Assembly: GCF_000600335.2 (NCBI RefSeq)
Contig: NZ_KK088571.1
Coordinates: 125,099 to 189,098, forward strand
DNA from: Rubellimicrobium mesophilum DSM 19309
Lineage (GTDB): Bacteria; Pseudomonadota; Alphaproteobacteria; Rhodobacterales; Rhodobacteraceae
DNA length: 64,000 bases
Direction: 5' to 3'
Numbering within the stretch: the stretch's first letter is position 1; each line of letters starts with the position of its first letter. The position numbers and the translations under genes were made by a program. The notes beneath the pieces were generated by a model. It ran no database searches. It was not told the DNA's origin and was given only the letters and a program-made list of their open reading frames with translations. Positions 20,435 to 29,109 of this stretch are shown in pieces.

Positions 20435-21637
20435 GTGCAGGGCGTCGCCTCGATCGCCAGCTCGCCGCGCCGCATCCGGCAGGGCAACGAGATCGCCGCC
20501 CTGCGTGCCCTGCACGAGTTCCGCCGGCTGAGCCGCGCGGACCTCGCCCGCGAGCTCCGGCTCAACCGGTCCTCATCGGGTCACATCATCGCCGGGCTCA
20601 TCGAGGAGGGACTCGTCCGCGAGGTGGGCGAATCGGCCGGGGATGGGCGGGGGCGGCGTCGGGCCGGGCGTCCGGGCATCCTCCTGGAGCTCGTGCCCGA
20701 GGCCGTCCTGTTCGTGGGCGTCGAGATCGGGGTCGAGCACATCGGCGTGGTCGAGCTCGACCTGGGCGCCAGGGCCGTGCGTTCCGTGCAGGAGCCCTTC
20801 GACGGCCCGGCGACCCCGGTCGAGGCCGCGGTGAGCCGGGCCCTGGGTCTGGCCTTCGATGCCATGCCGCCCGACCGGCGCCGCCTCTGCGAGGGCTTGG
20901 GCTTGGCGACACCGTCGCAGATGGGACGCACCGGCGTGGTCCGCCTGGCGCCGCTCCTCGGCTGGGCGGACGTGGACCTGGCCGAGGTCGTTCGGCGAGC
21001 GATGCCCCTGTCGGTCCCGGTCATGGTGGAGAACGACGCCAATGCCCTGGCGATCGGCGCGACCTATGGCCGGAAGGTCGCGCGGGCCGGCGTGACCCTG
21101 GTGCTCAACATGGAGAGCGGCGTGGGCGGGGGCATCCTGATCGAAGGACGCCTCTTCCGGGGGGCGCATGGCCTGGCGGGGGAGATCGGGCACCTGGGAC
21201 TCGACCGCGCCGTCCGGGTCGAGGAGCGCATCGGACTGGAACGCATCCTGGCCGATTACGGCGTGCGCCGCGGACTCGCGCAGCCGCGGCTTGCCGACCT
21301 CCTCCGGGGCGTGCGTGATCGCGAAGGGGGGGCCGTGGAGGTGGCCGAAGGCTGGGCACGGACGCTCGCCTTCGCGCTGGTCCAGGCCTGCCGCGTGATC
21401 GACGCGGACGAGATCGTGCTCGGCGGGTCGGTGGCGGCGCTATATCCGCTGGTCGCGGATCGCGTGCGGACGCATCTGAGGGAGCAGCAGGAACCAAGCT
21501 TTCCATTGCCGGCGATCTCGGTCCACGAGGATGCCGACTTCGGCGCGGCCTTCGGTGCCGCCTGCATGTTGCATCAGCGTTTTCTGTCGTGGGAGAGCAA
21601 TCGCTTCGCGGCGGCTCCTTCGCCGGAGCGGGCCTGA
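20435..21637 (+). CDS. ROK family transcriptional regulator
   Basis: 400 residues starting at GTG; the ribosome site is weak. The N-terminal winged helix (LSRADLARELRLNRSSSGHIIAGLIEEGLVRE) is followed by an ROK sugar-binding domain (VENDANALAIGATYG, SGVGGGILIEGRLFRGAHGLAGEIGH). The usual zinc motif CxCGxxGCxE after GEIGH is missing; the segment reads DRAVRVEERIGLERI. It is probably a repressor responding to a sugar of this locus. Confidence 0.85.
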   Translation: MQGVASIASSPRRIRQGNEIAALRALHEFRRLSRADLARELRLNRSSSGHIIAGLIEEGLVREVGESAGDGRGRRRAGRPGILLELVPEAVLFVGVEIGVEHIGVVELDLGARAVRSVQEPFDGPATPVEAAVSRALGLAFDAMPPDRRRLCEGLGLATPSQMGRTGVVRLAPLLGWADVDLAEVVRRAMPLSVPVMVENDANALAIGATYGRKVARAGVTLVLNMESGVGGGILIEGRLFRGAHGLAGEIGHLGLDRAVRVEERIGLERILADYGVRRGLAQPRLADLLRGVRDREGGAVEVAEGWARTLAFALVQACRVIDADEIVLGGSVAALYPLVADRVRTHLREQQEPSFPLPAISVHEDADFGAAFGAACMLHQRFLSWESNRFAAAPSPERA

Positions 21638-21679
21638 GGGCGTGGCCGGCCCCGTGTCGCGATCACCGCGCCTCCGCAG

Positions 21680-21690
21680 ATATGTTGCGA
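21680..21690 (-). promoter_or_regulatory. Inverted copy of the TCGCAACATAT motif upstream of the PfkB kinase gene
   Basis: Reads ATATGTTGCGA on the plus strand, about 90 bases before the kinase start. It is the exact reverse complement of the motif at 19490-19500. Confidence 0.35.
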
Positions 21691-21778
21691 GGGCCTACAA
21701 AACGGATTAGGCCTGCTCCGGGGGACTGGTGGGGCAGGGCGACGGCATATCCGCGCCGGTCTGACGAAGGGGGAGAAG

Positions 21779-22777
21779 GTGCACGTCGAGGCGAACAGGC
21801 GGGCCGGCGGCCTCGCGCCCGATGCCCTCGGTCCGACCGTGACCGTGGGAGAGATCCTTGTCGAGATCATGGCCACCGCGCGCGGCGAAGGCTTTCTCGA
21901 ACCGCTGGACCTTCGAGGGCCGTTCCCCAGCGGGGCGCCGGCCATCTTCATCGACCAGTGCGCCCGGCTCGGCGGCTCGGCGGGCATCGTGGCCGCGGTC
22001 GGCGACGACGACTTCGGGCGGGTGAACCTGAGGCGGCTGGAACGCGACGGCGCCGACACCTCGGCGGTGCTGGTGAGCCCCGACTGGCCGACGGGGAGCG
22101 CCTTCGTGCGGTATCGCGACGACGGCTCCCGCGATTTCGTGTTCAACATCGCCAAGTCCGCGGCCTCCCTGGTGAGCCTGACCGAGGAGGCGAAGGCCCT
22201 GTTCGCCCGCGCCGGGCACCTGCACGTCATGGGCACGGCCTTCGCCATTCCCGGCCTCTGGGCGCTCCTGGAGCACGCCCTGCCGGTCGTCCGGGCCCGG
22301 GGCGGAAGCGTGTCGCTCGACCCGAACCTCCGGAAGGAGCTCCTGGCGCATGGCCAGACCCGGGAGCGGTTGGAGCTCGTCATCGGGCAGGCCGACCTCG
22401 TGCTGCCCTCGGGCGACGAGCTGTTCCTCGCGGCCGGGGTGGAGGGCGAGGAAGCCGCGGTCGCCGCCCTGTTCGAGCGGGGGGTGCGCGAGGTCGTCCT
22501 CAAGCGTGGCGAACGGGGCTCGACGTGGTTCGGCGACGGCGGGGGGCGGGTCGACTGCCCGGCCTTCGTCGTGGCGGAGGTCGATCCGACCGGCGCGGGA
22601 GACTGCTTCGGGGGCGCCTATGTCGCGTGCCGGCGCCTCGGGATGCCGCCCGAAAGCGCGCTCCTGTACGCGAATGCGGCCGGGGCGCGGAACGTGACGG
22701 TGCTGGGGCCGATGGAAGGGGCAGGGACGCGGGGGGAACTGGATGCCTTCATCGCCGCGACGCCCCGGCGGGCCTGA
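21779..22777 (+). CDS. PfkB family carbohydrate kinase
   Basis: 332 residues starting at GTG behind GGGGGAGAAG. N-terminal signature [16 protein letters not shown] and the C-terminal signature [13 protein letters not shown], with catalytic base Asp275, are typical of ribokinase-type enzymes. It should phosphorylate the ketose or ketose derivative released by the epimerase or dehydrogenases. The exact sugar cannot be read. Confidence 0.88.
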   Translation: MHVEANRRAGGLAPDALGPTVTVGEILVEIMATARGEGFLEPLDLRGPFPSGAPAIFIDQCARLGGSAGIVAAVGDDDFGRVNLRRLERDGADTSAVLVSPDWPTGSAFVRYRDDGSRDFVFNIAKSAASLVSLTEEAKALFARAGHLHVMGTAFAIPGLWALLEHALPVVRARGGSVSLDPNLRKELLAHGQTRERLELVIGQADLVLPSGDELFLAAGVEGEEAAVAALFERGVREVVLKRGERGSTWFGDGGGRVDCPAFVVAEVDPTGAGDCFGGAYVACRRLGMPPESALLYANAAGARNVTVLGPMEGAGTRGELDAFIAATPRRA

Positions 22778-22790
22778 GGTGGGAGGAGAC

Positions 22791-23519
22791 ATGGCACGGG
22801 AACTGGACGGCAAGGTGGTCGCGATCACCGGGGCGGCGTCGGGCATCGGGCTCGCCTGCGCCAGGAGGTGCCTGCGGGCGGGGGCGCGGGTCGTGCTGAT
22901 CGACCGCGACGAGGAACGGCTCCGGGGGCTCTGCGCCGAGGAGGGGCCCGAGGCCATGCCCCTCGTGGTGGACCTGGCCGACCCCGCCAGCGTGGCTGGC
23001 ATGGTTCCGGGCATCCTCGCCGTGGCCGGGGGGCTCGACGTGTTCCATGCCAACGCGGGGTCCTATGTCGGCGGCGACCTCGTGGAGGGCGACCCGGACG
23101 CCTTCGACCGGATGCTGGCCCTCAACGTCAACGCGGTGGTGCGGACGGTGCGACTCGTGCTCCCGCACATGATCGGGCGGGGCACCGGCGACGTCATCGT
23201 CACCTCCTCGGTCGCGGGGGTCGTGCCGGTCCCCTGGGAGCCGGTCTACACCGCCTCCAAGCACGCGGTGCAGGCCTTCGTGCACACGGTCCGGCGGCAG
23301 GTCATGAAGCAGGGCGTCCGCGTCGGCGCCGTCCTGCCCGGGCCGGTCGTGACCGCGCTGCTCAGGGACTGGCCCGAGGAGAACCTGCGCAAGGCCAAGG
23401 CTGAGGGCTGGGTGATCGAGCCCGAGGAGGTCGCCGAGGCCGTGCTCTTCATGCTGACGCGACCTCGCAACGTCACGATTCGCGACCTCGTCATCCTTCC
23501 GGCGACGCAGGACATCTGA
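22791..23519 (+). CDS. SDR oxidoreductase, ribitol 2-dehydrogenase-like
   Basis: 242 residues from the ATG behind GGGAGGAGAC. The nucleotide motif is TGAASGIG, the structural motif NAGSY, and the catalytic Ser and YxxxK are in [23 protein letters not shown]. The C-terminal part ([32 protein letters not shown]) resembles ribitol 2-dehydrogenases. It probably oxidises a pentitol to a 2-ketose. Confidence 0.85.
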   Translation: MARELDGKVVAITGAASGIGLACARRCLRAGARVVLIDRDEERLRGLCAEEGPEAMPLVVDLADPASVAGMVPGILAVAGGLDVFHANAGSYVGGDLVEGDPDAFDRMLALNVNAVVRTVRLVLPHMIGRGTGDVIVTSSVAGVVPVPWEPVYTASKHAVQAFVHTVRRQVMKQGVRVGAVLPGPVVTALLRDWPEENLRKAKAEGWVIEPEEVAEAVLFMLTRPRNVTIRDLVILPATQDI

Positions 23520-23554
23520 TCCGGCGGCCGGGACCAACCTTCAGGGAGTTCGAG

Positions 23555-24328
23555 ATGTATCAGGAACGGTTCCGCCTGAATGGCGAGACGGCCGTCGTGA
23601 CCGGCGGGGGGCGCGGGATCGGACTGGCCTGCGCCGAGGCGCTGGGGGAGGCGGGCGCCCGGGTCGTGCTGGTCGAGCCAGGGGAGGCCGCCACGCAGGA
23701 GGCGGTGCGCGTCCTCGCGGGGAAGGGCATCGTGGCCCAGGGCATCGCGGGGGACGTCACCCGCCCCGCGAGAATGGACGAGATCGCCGACGACCTCGCA
23801 TCCCGGGGGATGGCTGCCACGATCCTCGTCAACAACGCTGGCATCGGCCAGAGCGGGATCCCGACCGAGGAGGTCACCGATGCGGACTGGCTCCGCATGA
23901 TGGATGTGAACGTCAACGGGGTGTTCTGGTGCTCGCGCGCCTTCGGGCGGCACATGATCCGGGCGAGGCGGGGCTCCATCGTCAACCTGGGCTCGATGTC
24001 GGGGACGATCGCCAACCGCCCGCAGTCGCAGACGCCGTACAACGTCTCCAAGGCGGCGGTGCACCATCTGACGCGGTCGCTCGCGGCCGAATGGGCGCCG
24101 CACGGGGTCCGGGTCAACGCGGTGGCGCCGACCTACATCGAGACGCCGATGGTCCTGGCCAACCCGCTCAACCAGGACCGCATCCCGATCTGGCTGAACG
24201 ACACGCCGATGGGCCGCATGGGGCAGGCCGACGAGGTCGCCGCCGCCGTGCTGTTCCTCGCCTCCGAGGCCGCGAGCCTGATGACCGGGGCCGTCCTTCC
24301 CGTGGACGGCGGCTACACCTGCTGGTGA
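23555..24328 (+). CDS. SDR oxidoreductase, polyol (arabinitol/galactitol-type) dehydrogenase
   Basis: 257 residues behind CAGGGAG. Motifs: TGGGRGIG, NNAGIG, active-site Ser in NLGSMSG and YNVSKAA, and a C-terminal VDGGYTCW tail. It lies 35 bp after the preceding SDR. This classical SDR type includes D-arabinitol, sorbitol and galactitol dehydrogenases. With the ribitol-type enzyme and the zinc dehydrogenase, the locus encodes three alcohol oxidations. Confidence 0.87.
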   Translation: MYQERFRLNGETAVVTGGGRGIGLACAEALGEAGARVVLVEPGEAATQEAVRVLAGKGIVAQGIAGDVTRPARMDEIADDLASRGMAATILVNNAGIGQSGIPTEEVTDADWLRMMDVNVNGVFWCSRAFGRHMIRARRGSIVNLGSMSGTIANRPQSQTPYNVSKAAVHHLTRSLAAEWAPHGVRVNAVAPTYIETPMVLANPLNQDRIPIWLNDTPMGRMGQADEVAAAVLFLASEAASLMTGAVLPVDGGYTCW

Positions 24329-24564
24329 GGGCGGAGGCGCCCTCGGCTCCGCAGGGATCGGGTCGAGGCACGGAGGGTTGCCCGAGGTCCTGCTTGCGAC
24401 GTCGCCGCGGACTGGGCTGGCAGGCTGGACCGGGGTGCTCCACGGCAGGCCCGCAAGGCCTTGGTCCAACGGTCCTCTCCCGTGGCCTCCTGCCAGGCGG
24501 CCAGCCGCCGTGGCGGGACAAGGGACGGATATGTGAGCGACGACTTCCAGGAGGACGACGGAAC
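24329..24564. other. Intergenic region before the ureohydrolase
   Basis: 236 bases without a gene; it should hold the promoter of the ureohydrolase. No clear hairpin or operator is seen. Confidence 0.4.
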
Positions 24565-25542
24565 ATGAGCGAACCCTTTCACCAGCCCGTCGACGCAGCC
24601 GTGGTGCCGCGCTTCGCGGGCCTGTCCACCTTCATGCGCCTGCCGGCCGTCGCCTCGGCGGCCGGGCTCGACATCGCGCTCGTGGGCATTCCCTGGGATG
24701 GCGGCACCACGAACCGGGCCGGCGCCCGGCATGGCCCGCGCGAGATGCGCAACCAGTCGAGCCTCATGCGGCGGGTGCATCACGTCAGCCGCGTGGCGCC
24801 CTTCAGCCTGGCGAATGTCGCCGACGTGGGCGACGTGTCGGTGAACCCGATCGACCTGCTCGACGGCCTGGCCCGGATCGAGGCCGGGATCGCGCAGATC
24901 GTCGAGGCTGGGGCGATCCCTCTCTGCGCCGGGGGCGACCATCTGACGACGCTGCCGGTGCTGCGCGCGGTCGCGAAGGGCCGTCCGGTCGGGCTCATCC
25001 ACTTCGACGCCCATTCGGACACCAACGACGCCTACTTCGGCGGCAACCGCTACACGCACGGCACCCCATTCCGTCGTGCCATCGAGGAGGGCCTGCTCGA
25101 CCCCAAGCGGATCGTGCAGATCGGCATCCGGGGCTCGATCTACGACCCCGACGAGCACGGCTGGGCCCGCGAGCAGGGCATCCGCATCGTCTACATGGAG
25201 GAGTTCGTCCGGCGCGGGCCCGCCGACGTGATGGCCGAGGCGCGGGAGATCGCGGGCGGGCAGCCGACCTACGTCACCTTCGACATCGACTGCCTCGACC
25301 CGTCGATGGCGCCGGGCACCGGGACGCCCGAGATCGGCGGCTTCACGACCCGCGAGGCGCAGGAGATGCTGCGGCTCCTGGACGGAGTGGACATCGTGGG
25401 CGCCGATGTCGTGGAGGTCTCGCCGCCCTTCGACCTGGGCGGCATGACGGCGCTCGCGGGGGCTACGATGATGTTCGAGATCCTCTGCGTGATGGCCGGA
25501 AACCTGGACCGCCTGCGGGAGGAGGCGGGGGGCCCGGCCTGA
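24565..25542 (+). CDS. Ureohydrolase family enzyme (agmatinase / guanidinobutyrase / guanidinopropionase type)
   Basis: 325 residues from the ATG behind GGAGGACGACGG. The binuclear manganese ligands are His126 in GGDH, Asp148/His150/Asp152 in DAHSD and Asp240/Asp242 in DIDCLD. It hydrolyses a guanidino compound to urea and an amine. The N-terminus (HQPVDAAVVPRFAGLSTFMRLP) and VEVSPPFD are closest to my memory of guanidinobutyrase and guanidinopropionase rather than SpeB proper. Substrate is uncertain. It is convergent with the M24 peptidase gene. Confidence 0.88.
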   Translation: MSEPFHQPVDAAVVPRFAGLSTFMRLPAVASAAGLDIALVGIPWDGGTTNRAGARHGPREMRNQSSLMRRVHHVSRVAPFSLANVADVGDVSVNPIDLLDGLARIEAGIAQIVEAGAIPLCAGGDHLTTLPVLRAVAKGRPVGLIHFDAHSDTNDAYFGGNRYTHGTPFRRAIEEGLLDPKRIVQIGIRGSIYDPDEHGWAREQGIRIVYMEEFVRRGPADVMAEAREIAGGQPTYVTFDIDCLDPSMAPGTGTPEIGGFTTREAQEMLRLLDGVDIVGADVVEVSPPFDLGGMTALAGATMMFEILCVMAGNLDRLREEAGGPA

Positions 25543-25636
25543 GGCGCGTATCGGGGCTCCGGCGCTCGATGCCGAGACGTCCCCGGTGGGGAGGACGCCG
25601 CTCGCCGCTGCGGCCGCCCCTCCGGGGAAGCTCGGC

Positions 25637-26728
25637 TCAGGACTGAACGGTGCGCGGCAGGGTGGAGAGGATTTCCGGTCCTTGCTCGCGCAGGACGACG
25701 ATGTCCTCGAGCCTGACGCCGAACCGACCTTCGAGATAGATGCCGGGCTCGATCGAGAAGACGTTGCCGGCCTGGAGCACCGTGTCCGAGGTCGATGTGA
25801 TGTAGGGCGGCTCGTGGATGTCGATGCCGAGCCCGTGGCCGGTCCGGTGGAGGAAGCGGTCGCCGTACCCGGCGTCCTCGATGACGCGGCGCGCGGCATG
25901 GTCCACGTCGCGGGCCGGCACCCCGGGCCGGGCGGCGGCCAGGGCGGCCTGCACGGCGCGCTCCACGATGCCGATGATGCTCGTGAACTCCGGGTCGGGC
26001 GTCCCGAACCACCGGCAGCGCGTCATGTCGGACGGATAGCCCTGGAAGCGGCAGCCGGTGTCGATCAGCACGGCCCTGTCGCGGGCGAGCCGGGTCGAGC
26101 CGGTGTGGTGGTGAGGGAAGGCCCCGTTCGCGCCGAAGCCCACGATGGTGAATTCCGGCGTCGCGCCGTGGGCCTTGTAGTGGGCGTGGATGGCCGCCTG
26201 CACGTCGAGCTCGGTCATGCCCTCCTCGAGGGCGTCGAAGGCGAGGCGGGCCGCGTCGTCGTTGAGGCGGGCGCTCGCGCGGAGGCCGTCGATCTCGGTC
26301 TCGTCCTTGCGGAGGCGGAGGGCGCCGACCGTATCGGAGGCGAAGCTGCGCCGGGGAGAGGGGAGGGCGTCGAGCAGCCGGAGCGCGAAATCGGCGCGCA
26401 TGGCCTCGTCCACCGCGACGGCGAGGCCCGGCCGGGTGGCGTCGCAGGCGGCGAGGAGGTCCGCCAGCGCGGCATCGGGGCCGGTCGCGTCGGCCCAGGT
26501 GAAGAAGGGCAGGTCGGTCGCCTGTCGGGCGGAATCGGCGTTGAGCGAGGGCATCAGCACCCCGGCGAAGCCGGCGCTGACGAGGAGCATCACCGGGCGC
26601 TCGTCCCCGTGCGGGTCGAGGCCGGCAAGCCATCGCATGTGGCTCGTGGGGCCGAGCGCGACGAGGTCGGTGCCGGTCTCGGCCATGCGGGCGCGCAGGC
26701 CGGACAGGCGGTCGGTGTGGACCGTCAT
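25637..26728 (-). CDS. M24 family metallopeptidase (Xaa-Pro aminopeptidase/creatinase fold)
   Basis: 363 residues. An N-terminal creatinase-type domain (residues 1-130) is followed by the pita-bread domain. Metal ligands are visible: Asp in LIDTGCRFQGY, Asp in PSDMTRC, His in GHGLGIDIHEPP, Glu in SIEPGIY and Glu in RLEDIVV. It is the third gene of the minus-strand operon XRE-cupin, binding protein, peptidase. It probably cleaves a peptide-like substrate brought in by the adjacent importer. Confidence 0.9.
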   Translation of the reverse strand: MTVHTDRLSGLRARMAETGTDLVALGPTSHMRWLAGLDPHGDERPVMLLVSAGFAGVLMPSLNADSARQATDLPFFTWADATGPDAALADLLAACDATRPGLAVAVDEAMRADFALRLLDALPSPRRSFASDTVGALRLRKDETEIDGLRASARLNDDAARLAFDALEEGMTELDVQAAIHAHYKAHGATPEFTIVGFGANGAFPHHHTGSTRLARDRAVLIDTGCRFQGYPSDMTRCRWFGTPDPEFTSIIGIVERAVQAALAAARPGVPARDVDHAARRVIEDAGYGDRFLHRTGHGLGIDIHEPPYITSTSDTVLQAGNVFSIEPGIYLEGRFGVRLEDIVVLREQGPEILSTLPRTVQS

Positions 26729-26755
26729 GGGGGAAGCTCCCGGTTGGAGGGGAAG

Positions 26756-26780
26756 GGGCCGCCGGGGATGCCGGCGGCCC
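26756..26780 (-). terminator. 10-bp hairpin between binding protein and M24 peptidase genes
   Basis: GGGCCGCCGG pairs with CCGGCGGCCC around a 5-base loop. No T tract follows, so mRNA protection or partial termination is more likely than full termination. Confidence 0.45.
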
Positions 26781-26790
26781 GGTCAGGGCA

Positions 26791-28380
26791 TCACTGCTTG
26801 TCGACGAGGCGGTAGTAGACGAAGTCCGAGGTCGCGCCGTTGACGTAGCCCGAGACGTCCGCGGCCATGGCGACCTGATAGGAGGCCTGGAACATGATGA
26901 TGATGGGCGAGCTCTCCTGCACCTTGGCCTGGAGGTCGCGGTACATCTCCTCGCGCGTGGCTTGGTCGGGCTCAGCCAGGGCGGCCAGCGTCTCCTGGTT
27001 CAGCTCGTCCGGCACGGCCCAGGCGTTCCGCCAGGTGGTCGTGGCCTGGTAGGCCTCGTCCGAGTTGTCCTCGTTGTAGGCGAAGGCCTTGGCGTTCGAG
27101 TGCGGGTCCATGAAGTCCGGGCCCCAGTAGAGCAGCATCGCCTCGTGGCTGCGGTCGCGGTACTTGGTGATGACCTGCGAGCCGGTGCCGGGGACGATCT
27201 CGAAGTTGATCCCGGCCTCGGCGAAGCTGGCCTGGAGCGACTGCGCCATGTCGGTGAAGGGCGTGGAGTTGATGACGTCGAGCGTGACGTCGATGGGCGT
27301 CTCCACCCCGGCGTCGGCCAGGATCTGCTTGGCCCGCTCGGGGTCGTAGCTGTAGGGGTTGTCGTCCAGCGAGCCCGGGAAGCCCTTGGGCCAGAAGGCC
27401 TGGTGAATCTCCATCTGGCCCTTGAGGAAGCTGTCCGTCATCCCCTGGTAGTCCACGAGGTAGCGCGCGGCCTCCCAGACGGCGGGGTTGGTCAGGGCCT
27501 CGACCTTCTGGTTGAAGGACAGGAAGTGGACGGCGGCCTGCGGGTAGGTCTCGACCTTGATCGCCTGCGGGTCGAGCGTGGCGATCTGGTCGGGGGTCAG
27601 GTTCTTGGCCATGTCCACGTCGCCCTGCTCCAGCAGGAGTTGCTGCGTCGCGGATTCGGCCACGTGCTGGAGGATCACCCCCTCCACCTTGGGCGCGCCT
27701 TTGAAGTAGTCGGGGTTGGCCTGGAGCCGCACCAGCTCGGCCGGCCGGAAGGTCTGGAGCGAGAAGGGGCCGGAGCCGGCGCTGTTGGCGTTGAGCCAGG
27801 CGTTGCCCATGTCGCCGTTCTCCTCGTGCTCCATGACCGTGGCCATGTCCACGACCGAGGCCGGGCGCGAGGCGAGCACGTTCAGCACGAAGGCCGAGGA
27901 GAAGTCGCCGTCCCAGCGGACCGTCACCGTGTTGCCGTCGGCGGTGACCATCTGCTCGACGTTCTCGGGGGTCCAGCCGAGCTGGGTCAGGATGAAGGCC
28001 GGGGTGAGGTTCAGCTTCACCACGCGCGCGAAGGAGCCGACCACGTCCTCGGCCCGGACCGGGTTGCCGGAGTGGAAGGCCACGCCGTCGCGCAGGGTGA
28101 AGGCGATGGACTTGCCCGCCTCGTCGGCGGTCCATTCGGTGGCGAGGCCGGGGGCGAGGACCGTCGGGTCCTCGGCGTCGTACTGTATGAGCCGGTCGTA
28201 GATGTTGGTGACGAGCTCGCCGCTGGTGAACTCGTAGGCCTGCGCCGGGTCGATGGCGACGATGTCGTCGATGTTCTGCGCGACGACGAGGATGTCGTCC
28301 GGGGTCTCGGCCCAGGCGGCGGGCGCGGCGAGCGGCAGGATCAGCGCGCTCGCCCAAAGGGTCGCTCGTAGGGTCTTCAT
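26791..28380 (-). CDS. Peptide-type ABC transporter substrate-binding protein (family 5)
   Basis: 529 residues from the ATG behind CAGGAGAGAGAAACC, with a Sec signal peptide (MKTLRATLWASALILPLAA, then PAAWAE). The family 5 pattern is clear: YEFTSGELVTNIYDRLIQYD, then LAPGLATEWTAD, IAFTLRDGVAFHSGNPVRAEDVV and YSYDPERAKQILADAG. It delivers oligopeptides or similar compounds to the divergent permeases. It overlaps the regulator gene by ATGA. Confidence 0.92.
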   Translation of the reverse strand: MKTLRATLWASALILPLAAPAAWAETPDDILVVAQNIDDIVAIDPAQAYEFTSGELVTNIYDRLIQYDAEDPTVLAPGLATEWTADEAGKSIAFTLRDGVAFHSGNPVRAEDVVGSFARVVKLNLTPAFILTQLGWTPENVEQMVTADGNTVTVRWDGDFSSAFVLNVLASRPASVVDMATVMEHEENGDMGNAWLNANSAGSGPFSLQTFRPAELVRLQANPDYFKGAPKVEGVILQHVAESATQQLLLEQGDVDMAKNLTPDQIATLDPQAIKVETYPQAAVHFLSFNQKVEALTNPAVWEAARYLVDYQGMTDSFLKGQMEIHQAFWPKGFPGSLDDNPYSYDPERAKQILADAGVETPIDVTLDVINSTPFTDMAQSLQASFAEAGINFEIVPGTGSQVITKYRDRSHEAMLLYWGPDFMDPHSNAKAFAYNEDNSDEAYQATTTWRNAWAVPDELNQETLAALAEPDQATREEMYRDLQAKVQESSPIIIMFQASYQVAMAADVSGYVNGATSDFVYYRLVDKQ

Positions 28381-29048
28381 GGTTTCTCTCTCCTGTCGGT
28401 TCGTCCTGTCGGGGTGTCGTCGGCTTCGGGCGGCCGCCGGGGCAGGCGCGGCCCGGCGTGTCGGTGGAGCACGCTCAGCGTGCCGGTCCAGAGAATGCGG
28501 GCGGGGGCGCCGTGGTTGGCCCAGGCATGGGGCGTGGCGCCGCTGTAGTGCAGGCTGTCGCCGGCGCGCATGGTCATGGCGACGCCGCCCAGCCTCTGCT
28601 CGATCTCGCCCTCCAGGATGACGATGATCTCCTCCCCCTCGTGGGTCACCGTCTCGGAGGCGAAGCCCGGCGGGACGTGGAGGATGTAGGAGCTGAGCTC
28701 CGAGCCCGGGTAGTCCGAGCTGATCGCCTCGTAGACCATGGGCGAGCCGGGGAGCGAGAAGCGCGGGCGCCCCTCGGCCCGCGACAGTGCGTCGGCGGGC
28801 TTGGGCTGGGCCACGAAGTAGTCGAGGCCGACCTCCAGCCCCTCGGCGATCTGCGCCAGCGTGGCGAGCGTCGGCACCGCCTTGTCGTTCTCGACCTGGC
28901 TCATGTAGCCGACCGAGAGCCCGGTCCGGGCGCAGAGCTCCCTGAGCGTGAGGCCGAGCTTCCTCCGGCGCTTGCGCAGGAGCGGACCCAGCAGGGGGCC
29001 GGTTCGCAGGTCGCTGTCGATGCCGGCCACGGAACGCCCGCCCTCCAC
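28377..29048 (-). CDS. XRE family regulator with C-terminal cupin domain
   Basis: 223 residues. HTH at about 22-75 (LRKRRRKLGLTLRELCARTGLSVGYMSQVENDKAVPTLATL); cupin at about 120-190 (HVPPGFASETVTHEGEEIIVILEGEIEQRLGG, HYSGATPHAWANHG). This type (PuuR-like) senses a small metabolite through the cupin. It is the first gene of the minus-strand operon and divergent from the permease genes, so it probably controls both. Confidence 0.9.
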   Translation of the reverse strand: MEGGRSVAGIDSDLRTGPLLGPLLRKRRRKLGLTLRELCARTGLSVGYMSQVENDKAVPTLATLAQIAEGLEVGLDYFVAQPKPADALSRAEGRPRFSLPGSPMVYEAISSDYPGSELSSYILHVPPGFASETVTHEGEEIIVILEGEIEQRLGGVAMTMRAGDSLHYSGATPHAWANHGAPARILWTGTLSVLHRHAGPRLPRRPPEADDTPTGRTDRREKP

Positions 29049-29053
29049 AAAAA

Positions 29054-29072
29054 TTTGTTTGATCTAAGCAAA
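29054..29072. promoter_or_regulatory. Imperfect palindrome TTTGTTTGATCTAAGCAAA (probable XRE-cupin operator)
   Basis: Nineteen bases with TTTG/CAAA ends in the 61-bp divergent region between the regulator and the first permease gene, in an AT-rich patch. Five to six bases per arm match. Regulation by the adjacent XRE protein is inferred from position. Confidence 0.45.
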
Positions 29073-29109
29073 ACATTCTGTAACTGCCAAGGGTGATCTG
29101 CGGCCCCCG

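Noticed and set aside
28458..29096. 212-codon plus-strand frame opposite the XRE-cupin gene
   Set aside because: Antisense to a clear regulator, and its translation has no recognisable domain.
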